In this document: piece after piece, positions 10,372 to 19,394 of the stretch | Layout of the letters: the number at the start of each line of letters is the position of its first letter | Numbering within the stretch: the first letter of the stretch is position 1 | From: Epithemia pelagica | Lineage: Eukaryota > Bacillariophyta > Bacillariophyceae > Surirellales > Surirellaceae | Assembly (NCBI GenBank): GCA_946965045.2 | Contig: OX337233.1 | Span: 2,108,001-2,172,000 of the forward strand | DNA length: 64,000 nt | Reading direction: 5' to 3' | The notes under the pieces: model-generated | Seen by the model: only the letters and a program-made list of their open reading frames with translations | Databases searched by the model: none | What the model was told of the DNA's origin: nothing | Made by a program: the position numbers and the translations under genes

Positions 10372-11310
10372 ATGAGGGGCACTTATTTGCTGATAGTGGC
10401 GTTTTGGTGGAGCTTGAGCTACGGTTTCAGGACTATTCTTGCTTTCAACAACGTCGTGCCTCAACTCACCATGCCTCATTCATTTTCCGATTCTCGTCAC
10501 ATGAAATTTCCAAAGGTCCATTTCTCTTTGCGGTCACAAATGGATGCTGACAACGAGGAGACCGAAACTGATGGCTATATGGTGGCGAAAAGGGAAAATA
10601 CCATTCCCATGAAACGGTTGTTGCTTCTCTTGTCGGAAACACCTCCAAACCAAGCCACTCCAAAGCCGCTGACCGAGCAAATTCTGACACAAGTTCGGGT
10701 GTTGGAAAAGTCTTGTCCCACAGAGTCCAGTCAAGTCATACGTAAGCTAGCCGGGACGTGGGAACTTGTGTGGACATCTCAGGATGACTCGACGAAGGAA
10801 GCCAATCGAGGACCTTTCTCCTGGATCAATCCACTCGAAAATCAATCCTATTCCATCAACAACAGCAAAAACATTATGGGCCAGTCCAACCCAGTTTTAC
10901 CCCTTGTAATTCAGCAAGGCCTGGAAGCGGCAGGTGTTTTGGACACTCCAACCACGAGCAGTGCATCGTCGCGACCTCGGAGTTTGAATCGTCCAGTCAG
11001 CACACAATCGATTGATCTCAAGAAGCAACTGGCCACCAATGTGGTGTCACTCCGTGTTTGGGACAAGTTTACCATGTCCTTGGCTGTCAAGATTGGTATT
11101 CGCCCCAATGCGAACGATGCACGGCGTATTGATGTCCAGTTTTTGAGTTGTCGGGTCAATGTTCCATCGGCCAATGTGGACTGGGACATACCCCTCGGAT
11201 TTGGCCTGGAGGGATGGTTGCGAACCACATACATTGATGACACTCTCCGAATCACACGAGGACACAAGGGATCGGTCTTTGTCTTGACCAGACCCGGACG
11301 CTTGACATGA
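10372..11310 (+). CDS. PAP/fibrillin family plastid lipid-associated protein
   Basis: Single exon, 312 aa. The N-terminus MRGTYLLIVAFWWSLSYGF is a signal peptide-like stretch, followed by ILAFNNV, a possible ASAFAP-type cleavage with Phe at +1. The mature part has the fibrillin (plastoglobulin) signatures: IRKLAGTWELVWTSQD near residue 125 and the C-terminal TYIDDTLRITRGHKGSVFVLTR. Fibrillins are lipocalin-like proteins of plastoglobules and thylakoids involved in lipid or isoprenoid handling and stress. Length agrees with the family plus a targeting sequence. Family assignment is firm; subfamily is not. Confidence 0.85.
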   Translation: MRGTYLLIVAFWWSLSYGFRTILAFNNVVPQLTMPHSFSDSRHMKFPKVHFSLRSQMDADNEETETDGYMVAKRENTIPMKRLLLLLSETPPNQATPKPLTEQILTQVRVLEKSCPTESSQVIRKLAGTWELVWTSQDDSTKEANRGPFSWINPLENQSYSINNSKNIMGQSNPVLPLVIQQGLEAAGVLDTPTTSSASSRPRSLNRPVSTQSIDLKKQLATNVVSLRVWDKFTMSLAVKIGIRPNANDARRIDVQFLSCRVNVPSANVDWDIPLGFGLEGWLRTTYIDDTLRITRGHKGSVFVLTRPGRLT

Positions 11311-11333
11311 AAAACCCGTTCATGACGGAACCA

Positions 11334-11825
11334 CTATACTTTCTGTTGATCATTCTCTTTCCCCTCATCCTTCAATACATGTACAAGACAATCGACGACT
11401 GACCTGTCACAGTCAGTCATTCCTTTCATTGATTTCTCCTGCATGTATTTTGCACAAATTTCTGCGTTCCCTTTGGGGCGCTTCCATGTACAAAAATCAC
11501 TACGACCTACAACGTAAGATACTGAACCATCACAGTGAGGTATCCTCATCAGTAACAAGACATTTCTTTTCATCATTTCAATAGCCTGTTGAACCTTACT
11601 ACTGTTCCACCATATGTACAGATCGCCGGGTAGAAGTTGCCAAGTTTCGTCCTTGTCTGAGGTCCAATGTGGTTGATTGTTACACCCGACGTCGTCAATT
11701 GATTTCAAGGACGGACAATGGGGCAAGTCTATCCGTAGACAACATTGTTTCTTGCAGAAGCCGCAGTTTGCTGGCTTGAAACAGTCGTTCTCTGTGCAAG
11801 TTTCTTCGTTCAACAGCGCTATCAT
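11334..11825 (-). CDS. Small Cys-rich hypothetical protein
   Basis: ORF of 163 aa beginning at ATG 11825, stop at 11334, convergent with the fibrillin gene and only 23 bp from its end. The N-terminal part is Cys-rich (CTENDCFKPANCGFCKKQCCLRI), with more Cys spread through the rest. There is a splice-acceptor-like ttacag 9 bp upstream of the ATG, so an upstream exon between 11850 and 12250 is possible but I could not define one. I recognise no family. It may be a real small gene or a remnant. Confidence 0.4.
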   Translation of the reverse strand: MIALLNEETCTENDCFKPANCGFCKKQCCLRIDLPHCPSLKSIDDVGCNNQPHWTSDKDETWQLLPGDLYIWWNSSKVQQAIEMMKRNVLLLMRIPHCDGSVSYVVGRSDFCTWKRPKGNAEICAKYMQEKSMKGMTDCDRSVVDCLVHVLKDEGKENDQQKV

Positions 11826-12344
11826 CGATTCCTGTAAGACATCAGTTGCTTGATCAAGAGCGATAGATCCCTATCCAGGTCGAGACACATTGGCGTGATC
11901 GTCACTTCACCAGTGTCAAGAATTGAGAGCTTCGGTGTGCTCATAGCTACGTGTATCCGTAATCCGTATTCGTTTTGGCAATATGGTACGGTTACATGTG
12001 ACCAAAAAGCATTCCCGTCGTCGAGAGGCGCCGAGGACGGCGTGCGAGCCGGCCGACATTGCTGGAAGCAAATGAATACGAGTAGGAGACGAAAGATTCA
12101 TTCTTCCTTTTTTCATTTCAAAAAGCCACTGTCAAAGCGAAAAGCAAGGAAGGTCGAAGCTCCATTGCTCCACTTTCATCTTGCTCTGTGCGATCAAACC
12201 AATCCCAGTACCTTTCACTTCTCTCTCCTCATGACGGCGTTGTAATCAAACGGTAGGAATTTAAAACCCGGTCGTCCATTCATGATTTCTTCTTTTCTTC
12301 CATCTCACCCGCATGGTTTGTGATTCCTGGAACGCAAAGGAATC
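11826..12344. other. Intergenic before the VWD gene
   Basis: No supported gene. Small ORFs on both strands (11850-12245 +, 11916-12116 -) lack recognisable composition or domains. It holds the 5' flank of the secreted VWD gene and possibly a missing first exon of the Cys-rich ORF. Confidence 0.4.
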
Positions 12345-13607
12345 ATGTTCATCAAGCATATCTTTACCTTCTTGTCTGCCATTCCTGTTCTGGTTTTCGC
12401 TGGTCCCATCGTGACATGTGAATCCCAGTGGCCATGTCTGCGGTTCACTTATGATTCCCTTCCGACCCAGGAATGTGGTGGAGAATGCTGCGAATACCAA
12501 GTCTGCATGATCCTAGACTACAGCGGAAGCTGTACCAAAAGTGGAACTGTTGCCCACACTTGTCAGAAGCCCGATAGCGGTGTCTGTTTGGACGGAGGTT
12601 GCTTTGATGGCGTATCCACAGCAGTCAAGCACATTGGAGACGGCTACACGAGTTGTCAGACTGTCCGACCAGGTGGACTGGCAGAGTTCCTCGTCAAAGA
12701 TGGAGATGCCTTTGGTGCTTGTGGAAACATGGCGTTTTCTCTCTTGGGTGGAGTCCCAATTACCTGCGGGACCCTCTTCTTCAAGTCATGCACTGGTTTC
12801 GCTAATTTTGGGAAGGAATGTGTGTGGAAGATCAGAGTCCCACAGAGTTGCGGTAAGAACGGAGGAGGTGGTGGTGATCCTCACTTCAAACTTTGGAATC
12901 GCGATCGATACATGTTCCACGGTGAATGTGATTTGGTGCTGCTCAAGAGTAACGACTTTGCGCTTGGCCTTGGATTTGATCTTCATATTCGAACAACCAT
13001 CCACCATTCATACAGTTACATTGAGGCTGCTGCGCTTCAGATCGGCGATTCTATCTTGGTGGTTTCTGGTGGACGTTTCTGGGTTGACAGTAAGGAAGGA
13101 TCAGACGACGTCCTCCCAATTTCGTTTTCAGGCTTCTCGCTGAATCCTCCTTATACACATGGTACTGCAAAAATATACCAACTCGACCTAAATCAGGGCG
13201 ACAAGATTCTCTTTCGTAACTACAAGCATTTCCTCACCGTTGATGTTTCCGGTAACGAAGAGGATTTTGGAACTAGCGTTGGACTTCTCGGAGACTACGA
13301 AACAGGATCCATGATTGCACGTGATGGGGAAACGGTCATCACCGACGCAGATATGTTTGGTCTTGAGTGGCAGGTCCGAAATGATGAGCCCACACTCTCT
13401 TTAGAGACTCGTGAGCCACAGCATCCTGTAGAAACGTGTAAGATGCCCACAGAGGCCTTCAAAAGTCGAAACCTTCGAGAGAGCAAGGACGCAGAATTGG
13501 TCAAGGCTGCTGAAGAAGCGTGCGCTGGAAAAGGCTTGGAAGATATTGAGTACTGTATCTTTGATGTGCTGGCAACCGCAGATACAGGCTTGGCTGGAAT
13601 TTGGTAA
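12345..13607 (+). CDS. Secreted von Willebrand factor type D domain protein
   Basis: Single exon, 420 aa. The first 19 residues (MFIKHIFTFLSAIPVLVFA) are a clean signal peptide. Residues 20-175 are Cys-rich (CGGECCEYQVC, CLDGGCFDG). A VWD domain starts with GDPHFKLWNRDRYMFHGECD at about 178 and runs to a GLLGDY motif near 327, the usual VWD end signature. The C-terminal 70 residues are charged with a few Cys. Diatoms encode many such extracellular VWD proteins, thought to act in adhesion or the cell surface; that role is inference here. Confidence 0.85.
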   Translation: MFIKHIFTFLSAIPVLVFAGPIVTCESQWPCLRFTYDSLPTQECGGECCEYQVCMILDYSGSCTKSGTVAHTCQKPDSGVCLDGGCFDGVSTAVKHIGDGYTSCQTVRPGGLAEFLVKDGDAFGACGNMAFSLLGGVPITCGTLFFKSCTGFANFGKECVWKIRVPQSCGKNGGGGGDPHFKLWNRDRYMFHGECDLVLLKSNDFALGLGFDLHIRTTIHHSYSYIEAAALQIGDSILVVSGGRFWVDSKEGSDDVLPISFSGFSLNPPYTHGTAKIYQLDLNQGDKILFRNYKHFLTVDVSGNEEDFGTSVGLLGDYETGSMIARDGETVITDADMFGLEWQVRNDEPTLSLETREPQHPVETCKMPTEAFKSRNLRESKDAELVKAAEEACAGKGLEDIEYCIFDVLATADTGLAGIW

Positions 13608-13807
13608 TGTTCTCATATATTGTGAATTGTGAGAAGACGAAAAAACTGTACATGAAGCAGTCACGCACATATTCCCAGAAAGAAGCCGCGTCTCGTCATA
13701 GTAATCAAAGTTTTTCGCATGACTCTTCCGTATGTTGCCTCACTGGCCCAAGGATTGCATTGGAATCAAAGTCGTGTATTATGAGAACAGCTATTGTTGT
13801 ACGGGTA

Positions 13808-16138
13808 TCAGGCCCAATGCTCCTTGAGCACTCTTTGTAATCTGCAAACGCCGTGACCAGGTCCCCATTGACAGTCCGCGTCCGTTGTTGCGACCTCATC
13901 TGATTCGTTGCACATCCCGGTCGGCCAAGCATCATATTGACCGGAGGGACTGTCCGTGGTAACAAATCCTGAGGAACAACGCGTTACCTGGGATGCTGCG
14001 GTTTCTCTGTTCACACAGAGTTGTGTCAGGAGCAATGCTTCCCAATCGACTAAGCATAGGGCCAAGGTATGAAACCCTTCCATACCGGCCAAATCAGAGG
14101 GTGTACATCCTTCCCCGTCTGGTGCAATGAGATCGAGCAGGCGTTTTGCTCCCACTCCCTCGTTCTTGGTTGAAATTAGACAATCGTCTTGAAGAGAATC
14201 TTCAGTTGCCTCCTCCTTTGGATCTCCCTGTAATCCCAATTTATGTGTGACGAACCATTGAACCACCGAATGGGCATTTCGTTGAGCGGCCTTGTGTAAA
14301 ACCCCATGTCCATTGTGATTTTTGTGATACAAATCACACCCCACGGAATCGAGCCATTCCAACGTTTGTACATCCAGTGTTTGTTCTGCCTCCTCTACAA
14401 CAGTTGTCGCTGGTTTCTTTTCTATCACAACTGGAGCTGGATTTCCGTCACTCGGCTTGACCTTGATCTTTTCGGTGGAGCTGCCACCCGTCCTTCCTCC
14501 CTGTGCAGCCCACAAGGCGGCATTGCATCCATAGTGATTGACCGTATGAACGTCACATCCGTGGCGATACAAAATACGCAAGACGTCCAAGTGTCCTTGC
14601 CACGCCGCCCATCCCAATGCGGTTGTCCCATCCGCCGTCTTGGCTTCCAACAAGACTGACAAAGGACCAGTCTCATGTTCCCGAGTCGTAGCGGACGACC
14701 CACAAGTTGGTAATGTGTGGTTGCTGGTCGCGGCCGTTTGTGTTTGGGACAGCAAGTATTCGACAATATGTCCATGTCCGTTTCGTGCGGCCCAATGAAG
14801 GGCCGTGCGACCTCCAAAACCACCCTGTTTGCGTTGTTGCTGAACATGGTCCAATGGATTACACTGACACTGGTGTACCAAGTATTGAACCATGGCCAAA
14901 TGTCCACCCCCGGCGGCCCACAACAAGACCGACGCCCCATGACGATCCATGTCGCGATTGGGATCAAACTGACCCGTGGAGATCCAATAGTGTCTCAAGG
15001 CCTGGACATGGCCACCAGAAGCCAATTCATAGGGCGACAACAAGGATAAGGGGTCAACACTGCTGTCGAGGTCCTCTGGTTCATCCTGAGGACTTCGGTT
15101 GCCATTGGCGCCGTTGCTGACGCCGTTTTGGTCCATGTTGGAAACATGAGTTGTGGGGTATGTGTTGGTTGGTTGTCCTTGATAAACGACAAGGGCATGA
15201 TTGCCAAGCAATTGGTGTTGTTGAGACTGAACATTGTTTGTGGCTGTGCCATGTGAGTTGCCATGAACTTGTTGTTGATGCCACCACAATCCCTTACTGG
15301 AAAACCATTGGCTGCAAAAAGGACAGGGCCACTTTTGCGCCAAGGTGTACAAGGCCTGTCGACGACGAGGCGACACCAGCATTATGAATCCGGATTGGGT
15401 ATTGACCGTCATGTAAAAGCCTTCCAAGATCAACAACCGTGATGATGATGATGATGAACCAGAAAACGAGAACCCGGTTCTTTCCATGTCATTGCCCTCC
15501 ATCCTCTCGTCGTCCGGATCCAAATCCACATGATACGGTTCCTGTTCGTCATGATCAAATCGTTGTTGTTGCATCCAATCGGCCAGCAACGAGGCTAGTT
15601 CGGAAGGAGACTGGACGGTTCGTGTCAAGCCCCACCGCGACGTGACCTGTACAGAATCATGGTGTGGTGAAGCATGTTTGGGTGACTGAGACGACATGTC
15701 GTCGTGCTTGTGATCCCGAAGTTGTCGTTTCAAAACGTGAAAGAGAGAGGTGGCCGTTCGAACTTCAATATCCCATGGTTTACCGTTCAAATTGTGAGAG
15801 GCATTCGGCGTGGTAATGGTAATGGTTCGGCAAACCCACTCAAAAAACGCTCGTCGTTCCGCTCTTTGTTGTTGATGATGAGGAAGAGTTCCTGTTGGGG
15901 TGATATTTCTGGGATTGCGGATATCCTCTTGTTTCTTGTCGTCATTGTTGATATTCCGTCTTGTTACTCCTGGTTCAACCTCTTGTGAATCAGCAACGGG
16001 GAGAGAGGACGATGACGAGCAAAAGGATGGAGGTTGTCCACCGCACAAATCTACAACTGCCCTCCAAACACTTTGACGAACTTGCCGTTGCACCAAATCA
16101 GTCGACGCTTCCTCTCTCTTCCCACCCTTTTTCACCAT
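13808..16138 (-). CDS. Ankyrin-repeat protein with an N-proximal C2H2-type finger
   Basis: Single exon, 776 aa from ATG 16138 (the frame is open from a GTG at 16147, which is not used as start here). A Cys-His finger (CPFCSQWF then WWHQQQVH) lies at about residues 285-310. At least five ankyrin repeats follow from about 390 to 700, with units such as GASVLLWAAGGGHLAMVQYLV, GRTALHWAARNGHGHIVEYLL and GTTALGWAAWQGHLDVLRILY. Linkers are Ser/Gln-rich. It is likely an intracellular scaffold or regulator; no enzyme domain is visible. Confidence 0.85.
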   Translation of the reverse strand: MVKKGGKREEASTDLVQRQVRQSVWRAVVDLCGGQPPSFCSSSSSLPVADSQEVEPGVTRRNINNDDKKQEDIRNPRNITPTGTLPHHQQQRAERRAFFEWVCRTITITTPNASHNLNGKPWDIEVRTATSLFHVLKRQLRDHKHDDMSSQSPKHASPHHDSVQVTSRWGLTRTVQSPSELASLLADWMQQQRFDHDEQEPYHVDLDPDDERMEGNDMERTGFSFSGSSSSSSRLLILEGFYMTVNTQSGFIMLVSPRRRQALYTLAQKWPCPFCSQWFSSKGLWWHQQQVHGNSHGTATNNVQSQQHQLLGNHALVVYQGQPTNTYPTTHVSNMDQNGVSNGANGNRSPQDEPEDLDSSVDPLSLLSPYELASGGHVQALRHYWISTGQFDPNRDMDRHGASVLLWAAGGGHLAMVQYLVHQCQCNPLDHVQQQRKQGGFGGRTALHWAARNGHGHIVEYLLSQTQTAATSNHTLPTCGSSATTREHETGPLSVLLEAKTADGTTALGWAAWQGHLDVLRILYRHGCDVHTVNHYGCNAALWAAQGGRTGGSSTEKIKVKPSDGNPAPVVIEKKPATTVVEEAEQTLDVQTLEWLDSVGCDLYHKNHNGHGVLHKAAQRNAHSVVQWFVTHKLGLQGDPKEEATEDSLQDDCLISTKNEGVGAKRLLDLIAPDGEGCTPSDLAGMEGFHTLALCLVDWEALLLTQLCVNRETAASQVTRCSSGFVTTDSPSGQYDAWPTGMCNESDEVATTDADCQWGPGHGVCRLQRVLKEHWA

Positions 16139-16427
16139 CTCCTTCACTGTGAGTTGCTAGACATGAGTGAGAATGAGACAAAGAGCAGCAGGGGGTGACA
16201 CAACAGAGCTCTCTATTGCCATGGTGTGATTGGTGATGGGGTTCTTGGTGTGAGAGCTTTGGCGTGGTCCCGTCTGTCCTTCTCCCCATCATGCTTTCGC
16301 TCGGCGGTCGGACGTCGTATTACTCATCTAAAAATCTATTCCCCTACTCCCAGAGGCCCATAGATTTTGAAAATCTTGTTCTATCATAGAGTAGTAATGT
16401 GTAAGACTCTATGTGTCTACGTTTGGA
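16139..16427. other. Gap between the ankyrin and LRR genes
   Basis: 289 bp containing the ankyrin gene 5' flank and the LRR gene 3' flank. No gene, RNA or repeat seen. Confidence 0.5.
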
Positions 16428-18185
16428 TTAGATACGACGAAAGCGTTCCGCCGAGTTCAGAAGGACCCAAAAGAGGGAATCCAATCCAGCCTCCGCCTTG
16501 GCGGCATCCAACAATCGGATCCACGAATTCAGGTCGTCGCGGAGCGCCTTGGCCATTGCTCCGTCGTGGTCCCTACCCGACGGAGAACGCCGACTACTCG
16601 TACTACTACGGGAGCATTCCAATGGCGTTTGTGGAATGGCTGGTCGCAAGAGTCTCCGTCCGGCACGGTTCAAGACTTGACAAAATTCAATCTCCTTCCA
16701 AAGGCGTTGTTCCTCACGGTTTTTGAAAAAGTCAAAGCTGAGGTGTTCCATTTCATAATTTTCCGGCATGGCATTGGCAATGTCTCGCATTTGACTTGCC
16801 GACAAGTACTTGCGGTCATTCTTATCGTCGTCTACTCCCAAGGAACGGAGGGGTGGTACATTTTGGCGCAACAAGGCGACGAGCAAATCCGTCGCATTGG
16901 TTCCTCGGATCCGACACCCGTGTACTTCCAAATGTTGCAATTCCGTACCCTCTGACCGCCACCCTGAGGATGATGAATTGGTAGTAATCGAACGATTGGT
17001 CAAGAGCGTCTTTTGGCCAATCTCAACAAGAGTTTGAAAAATGTAAATTGTCATATCTTCCGACAAATCACAGTAGGACAGATCTAGAGACTGTACCACA
17101 AAAGGACACACTCGAAACACGTGTTCCAGGCCCTCCAACCCCATGCGGTAGTTGCCTCGCAAGAGGAGTTGTTGAAGAGGTGTCGAAAGTTCTTGTAGTG
17201 CTGTGGCCATGATTTGGAAATCGTGGGGATCAAAATTACACAGCGACAAATCCAAGGAAGAGGCCTTTTCGGCGCGTATCAAGGCAGCCGCACCCTCGCC
17301 CGTCATGAAGCGATTGCCTCGAACCGACAAGAACGTGGTGGGGATGATTTCATTGGCGAGATGAACGATATCGTCATCCTTCAAATCGCAATCCACCAAA
17401 CGCAATTCGCTAAGACAATGGTAGTTGTGTGAATTGGGACCATGGGCGCTCAGGACAACTGGTACAACAGTGGTTTGGTTCGGTACAGATGGTTTGAATA
17501 AAGAGTGTCGATCCTTGTAGACTCGCTGGGAAAAGTTATTGGAATCGTTGGTTTTGCTGCTGCGCTTGCTAGAACCAGAGTTGGGACTCGAGCGCAAGCT
17601 GCTAGATTCCGTCGCAGAAAATAATGTAGTGGAGCCACTGCTTCGAGCCGACGCCGTCATGTCTGATCTCTTATTATGATGAAACGAACCACTGTTGTTG
17701 TGGACCGACATGGTTTGCAAATTGAGCGACGACAGGGATACTTGAGACTGCAAGAATTTCGCCAAAACATTGGCAGGAATGCAGTCGTTGGTCAACACCA
17801 GATGAATGGATTGGAGTTGATGGGGTCGGATCGACTCGGCCAGTGTGACCAAAAGATACACGAGGACATCTTGTCGCTTTTGCCAATTCCAACCAATACT
17901 TACGCGGCGCAGGGAGGTGTTCTCTCGAAGCGCCTTGGCCAGAGACGACGAAAGGGAACGGATTCCTGGAACATGGGCAGAATCATGCCACCCCAACCGA
18001 AGTTCCACCAACTTGTTGTGCTTCAACTGGTAAATGATCTCTTCCCACTGATCGGCCACTGGCATGGAGGATCCATCGCCTTCGTGGGTACTGTTGTTAC
18101 TCTGTTGTTTCTGTTGATGCCGTCGCTTCTGGGCCGCAATCGAGGATGCTAGTTTCTCCGCGCCGTATGATAAAAAGAAGGACAT
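16428..18185 (-). CDS. Leucine-rich repeat protein (RI-like), diatom type
   Basis: Single exon, 585 aa from ATG 18185 (GTG at 18194 upstream is in frame). Irregular LRRs of the ribonuclease-inhibitor style are visible, e.g. LVELRLGWHDS, LQSIHLVL, LSELRLVDCDL, SSLDLSLCNF, LQQLLLRGNYR, VQSLDLSYCDL and LQHLEVHGCRI. A Ser-rich disordered insert lies at about 175-235. The C-terminal block with NRAGRRLL and a terminal SWIRLL segment is a feature I associate with large LRR families in diatoms. Function unknown; LRRs suggest protein binding. Confidence 0.8.
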   Translation of the reverse strand: MSFFLSYGAEKLASSIAAQKRRHQQKQQSNNSTHEGDGSSMPVADQWEEIIYQLKHNKLVELRLGWHDSAHVPGIRSLSSSLAKALRENTSLRRVSIGWNWQKRQDVLVYLLVTLAESIRPHQLQSIHLVLTNDCIPANVLAKFLQSQVSLSSLNLQTMSVHNNSGSFHHNKRSDMTASARSSGSTTLFSATESSSLRSSPNSGSSKRSSKTNDSNNFSQRVYKDRHSLFKPSVPNQTTVVPVVLSAHGPNSHNYHCLSELRLVDCDLKDDDIVHLANEIIPTTFLSVRGNRFMTGEGAAALIRAEKASSLDLSLCNFDPHDFQIMATALQELSTPLQQLLLRGNYRMGLEGLEHVFRVCPFVVQSLDLSYCDLSEDMTIYIFQTLVEIGQKTLLTNRSITTNSSSSGWRSEGTELQHLEVHGCRIRGTNATDLLVALLRQNVPPLRSLGVDDDKNDRKYLSASQMRDIANAMPENYEMEHLSFDFFKNREEQRLWKEIEFCQVLNRAGRRLLRPAIPQTPLECSRSSTSSRRSPSGRDHDGAMAKALRDDLNSWIRLLDAAKAEAGLDSLFWVLLNSAERFRRI

Positions 18186-18780
18186 GATGCTCACGACACT
18201 TACGATATGAAACAGTGCTTAGCGTATCTTGTGCCTACAACGTGCCGAATCTTGTTTGTTCTCGTTGGTGGACGACGAAAGAACGGAAAGAATGGGAAAG
18301 AATGATGTGTTCACAGTTCACAGTCCGTTCCGTTGCGAAAATGGATCTGTTACCCAACTTTTAGCACTAAAAACAAATAGCGCACCGAAAAATACAAATG
18401 CACGCACCAAAAAAAAATTCCTTGCGTTTTCCTTAGCGTTACAATATTCATCGTTTTTTCACAACCCATCGTTTGTATCCATTATTTCTTTTGTTTTGCG
18501 GCTCCGTCTTCATTCCTATTCCTTTTCCCTTCTCCACCATCACCATCCGGCATATCATCATCCAATCCATCCCTTGTTTCATGGAGAGCACTTCCATTGC
18601 CGCAGTGCCATCCTTTCACCTTATTATCATTGTTTTTAAATGATCATCTGTCGTACCTCATCGGGTCACCATTGTCCATTCTGTGGTCCCCAATCTCTCA
18701 TTTCTTTCCCCCAACCCAGATAAAGAGACATTGAGTCCCGGTAACCCTTGGTCTTATTTGTCGAGTGTTTTGTTTCCAAA
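18186..18780. other. Intergenic, 5' flank of the LRR gene
   Basis: AT-rich with CA/CCAT-rich simple sequence at about 18530-18575. No gene that I can support. Ends at the start of the TTTGTCG-rich palindromic cluster. Confidence 0.45.
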
Positions 18781-18911
18781 TGTCGCAACATTTGCCTACA
18801 AATAAGTGCATATTTGTGACAAATACAATAACGTGAGTTTTTTTCTATCATATGTGGTCTACAAATACGTGCACTGCATCTATTTGTCGATCCGGTCGAC
18901 AAATAGATGCA
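18781..18911. repeat. Cluster of palindromic ACAAAT/ATTTGT motifs, left side of composite element
   Basis: It begins tgtcgcaacatttg (18781-18794), then has several acaaata-gtgca motifs. It includes a perfect inverted repeat with 16-nt arms tgcatctatttgtcga (18875-18890) and its complement (18896-18911) around a 5-nt spacer. A similar motif-rich cluster lies at 26256-26356 in the other orientation. These may be the ends, or transposase-binding sites, of the DNA element that carries the integrase gene at 19395. No target duplication was found. Confidence 0.5.
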
Positions 18912-19394
18912 AATCTCATGACGTCATCTCCACTTATGCCTTTATTTTTCCAGATCTTTGTGACAGCATTGTCGCACACGTGACAAACTCATCTGCCAAA
19001 CGCACCTTTGCTTCTGTTCCAACCATTCTTCCTTGTCGACCTGGTCCTGCTTGTATCCCTTTGACTTCCTGGTACGTTCATTACATGATTCCAATGGATT
19101 GTGCTATATGATCTAACAACGACACAAATCTTTTGCTCCAACGCCATTGATTCCCTTCGTTTATTTTTGTTTCGGAACTACCACCCTCTGCCATCAGAGT
19201 TGATCATTGGCTTTGGTTCCTTTCTTTTTGATCTACCTTTTTGAGATCGACACAGAATTTGTCCGGCGCAAGCGACACTGTGGTAGCTTGGCTGGCTGGT
19301 GGTGTGAGTGACACTGTGGTAACTCGACCAGCAAATTCTGTTCCTCAAGACGTATCCCCAAGACAATTTCCCATCCTTGAATGCTGAACCAAGA
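18912..19394. other. Leader region before the integrase ORF
   Basis: No gene seen. It has an imperfect direct repeat around 19271 and 19311 (gacactgtggtag / gacactgtggtaa). It probably carries the promoter/5'UTR of the integrase gene. Confidence 0.4.

Noticed and set aside
11850-12245. 131-aa + strand ORF
   Set aside because: No domain, no conserved-looking composition, and it sits in the 5' flank of the VWD gene.
12541-13143. 200-aa + strand ORF
   Set aside because: Lies inside the VWD gene in another frame, with no start context or domain.
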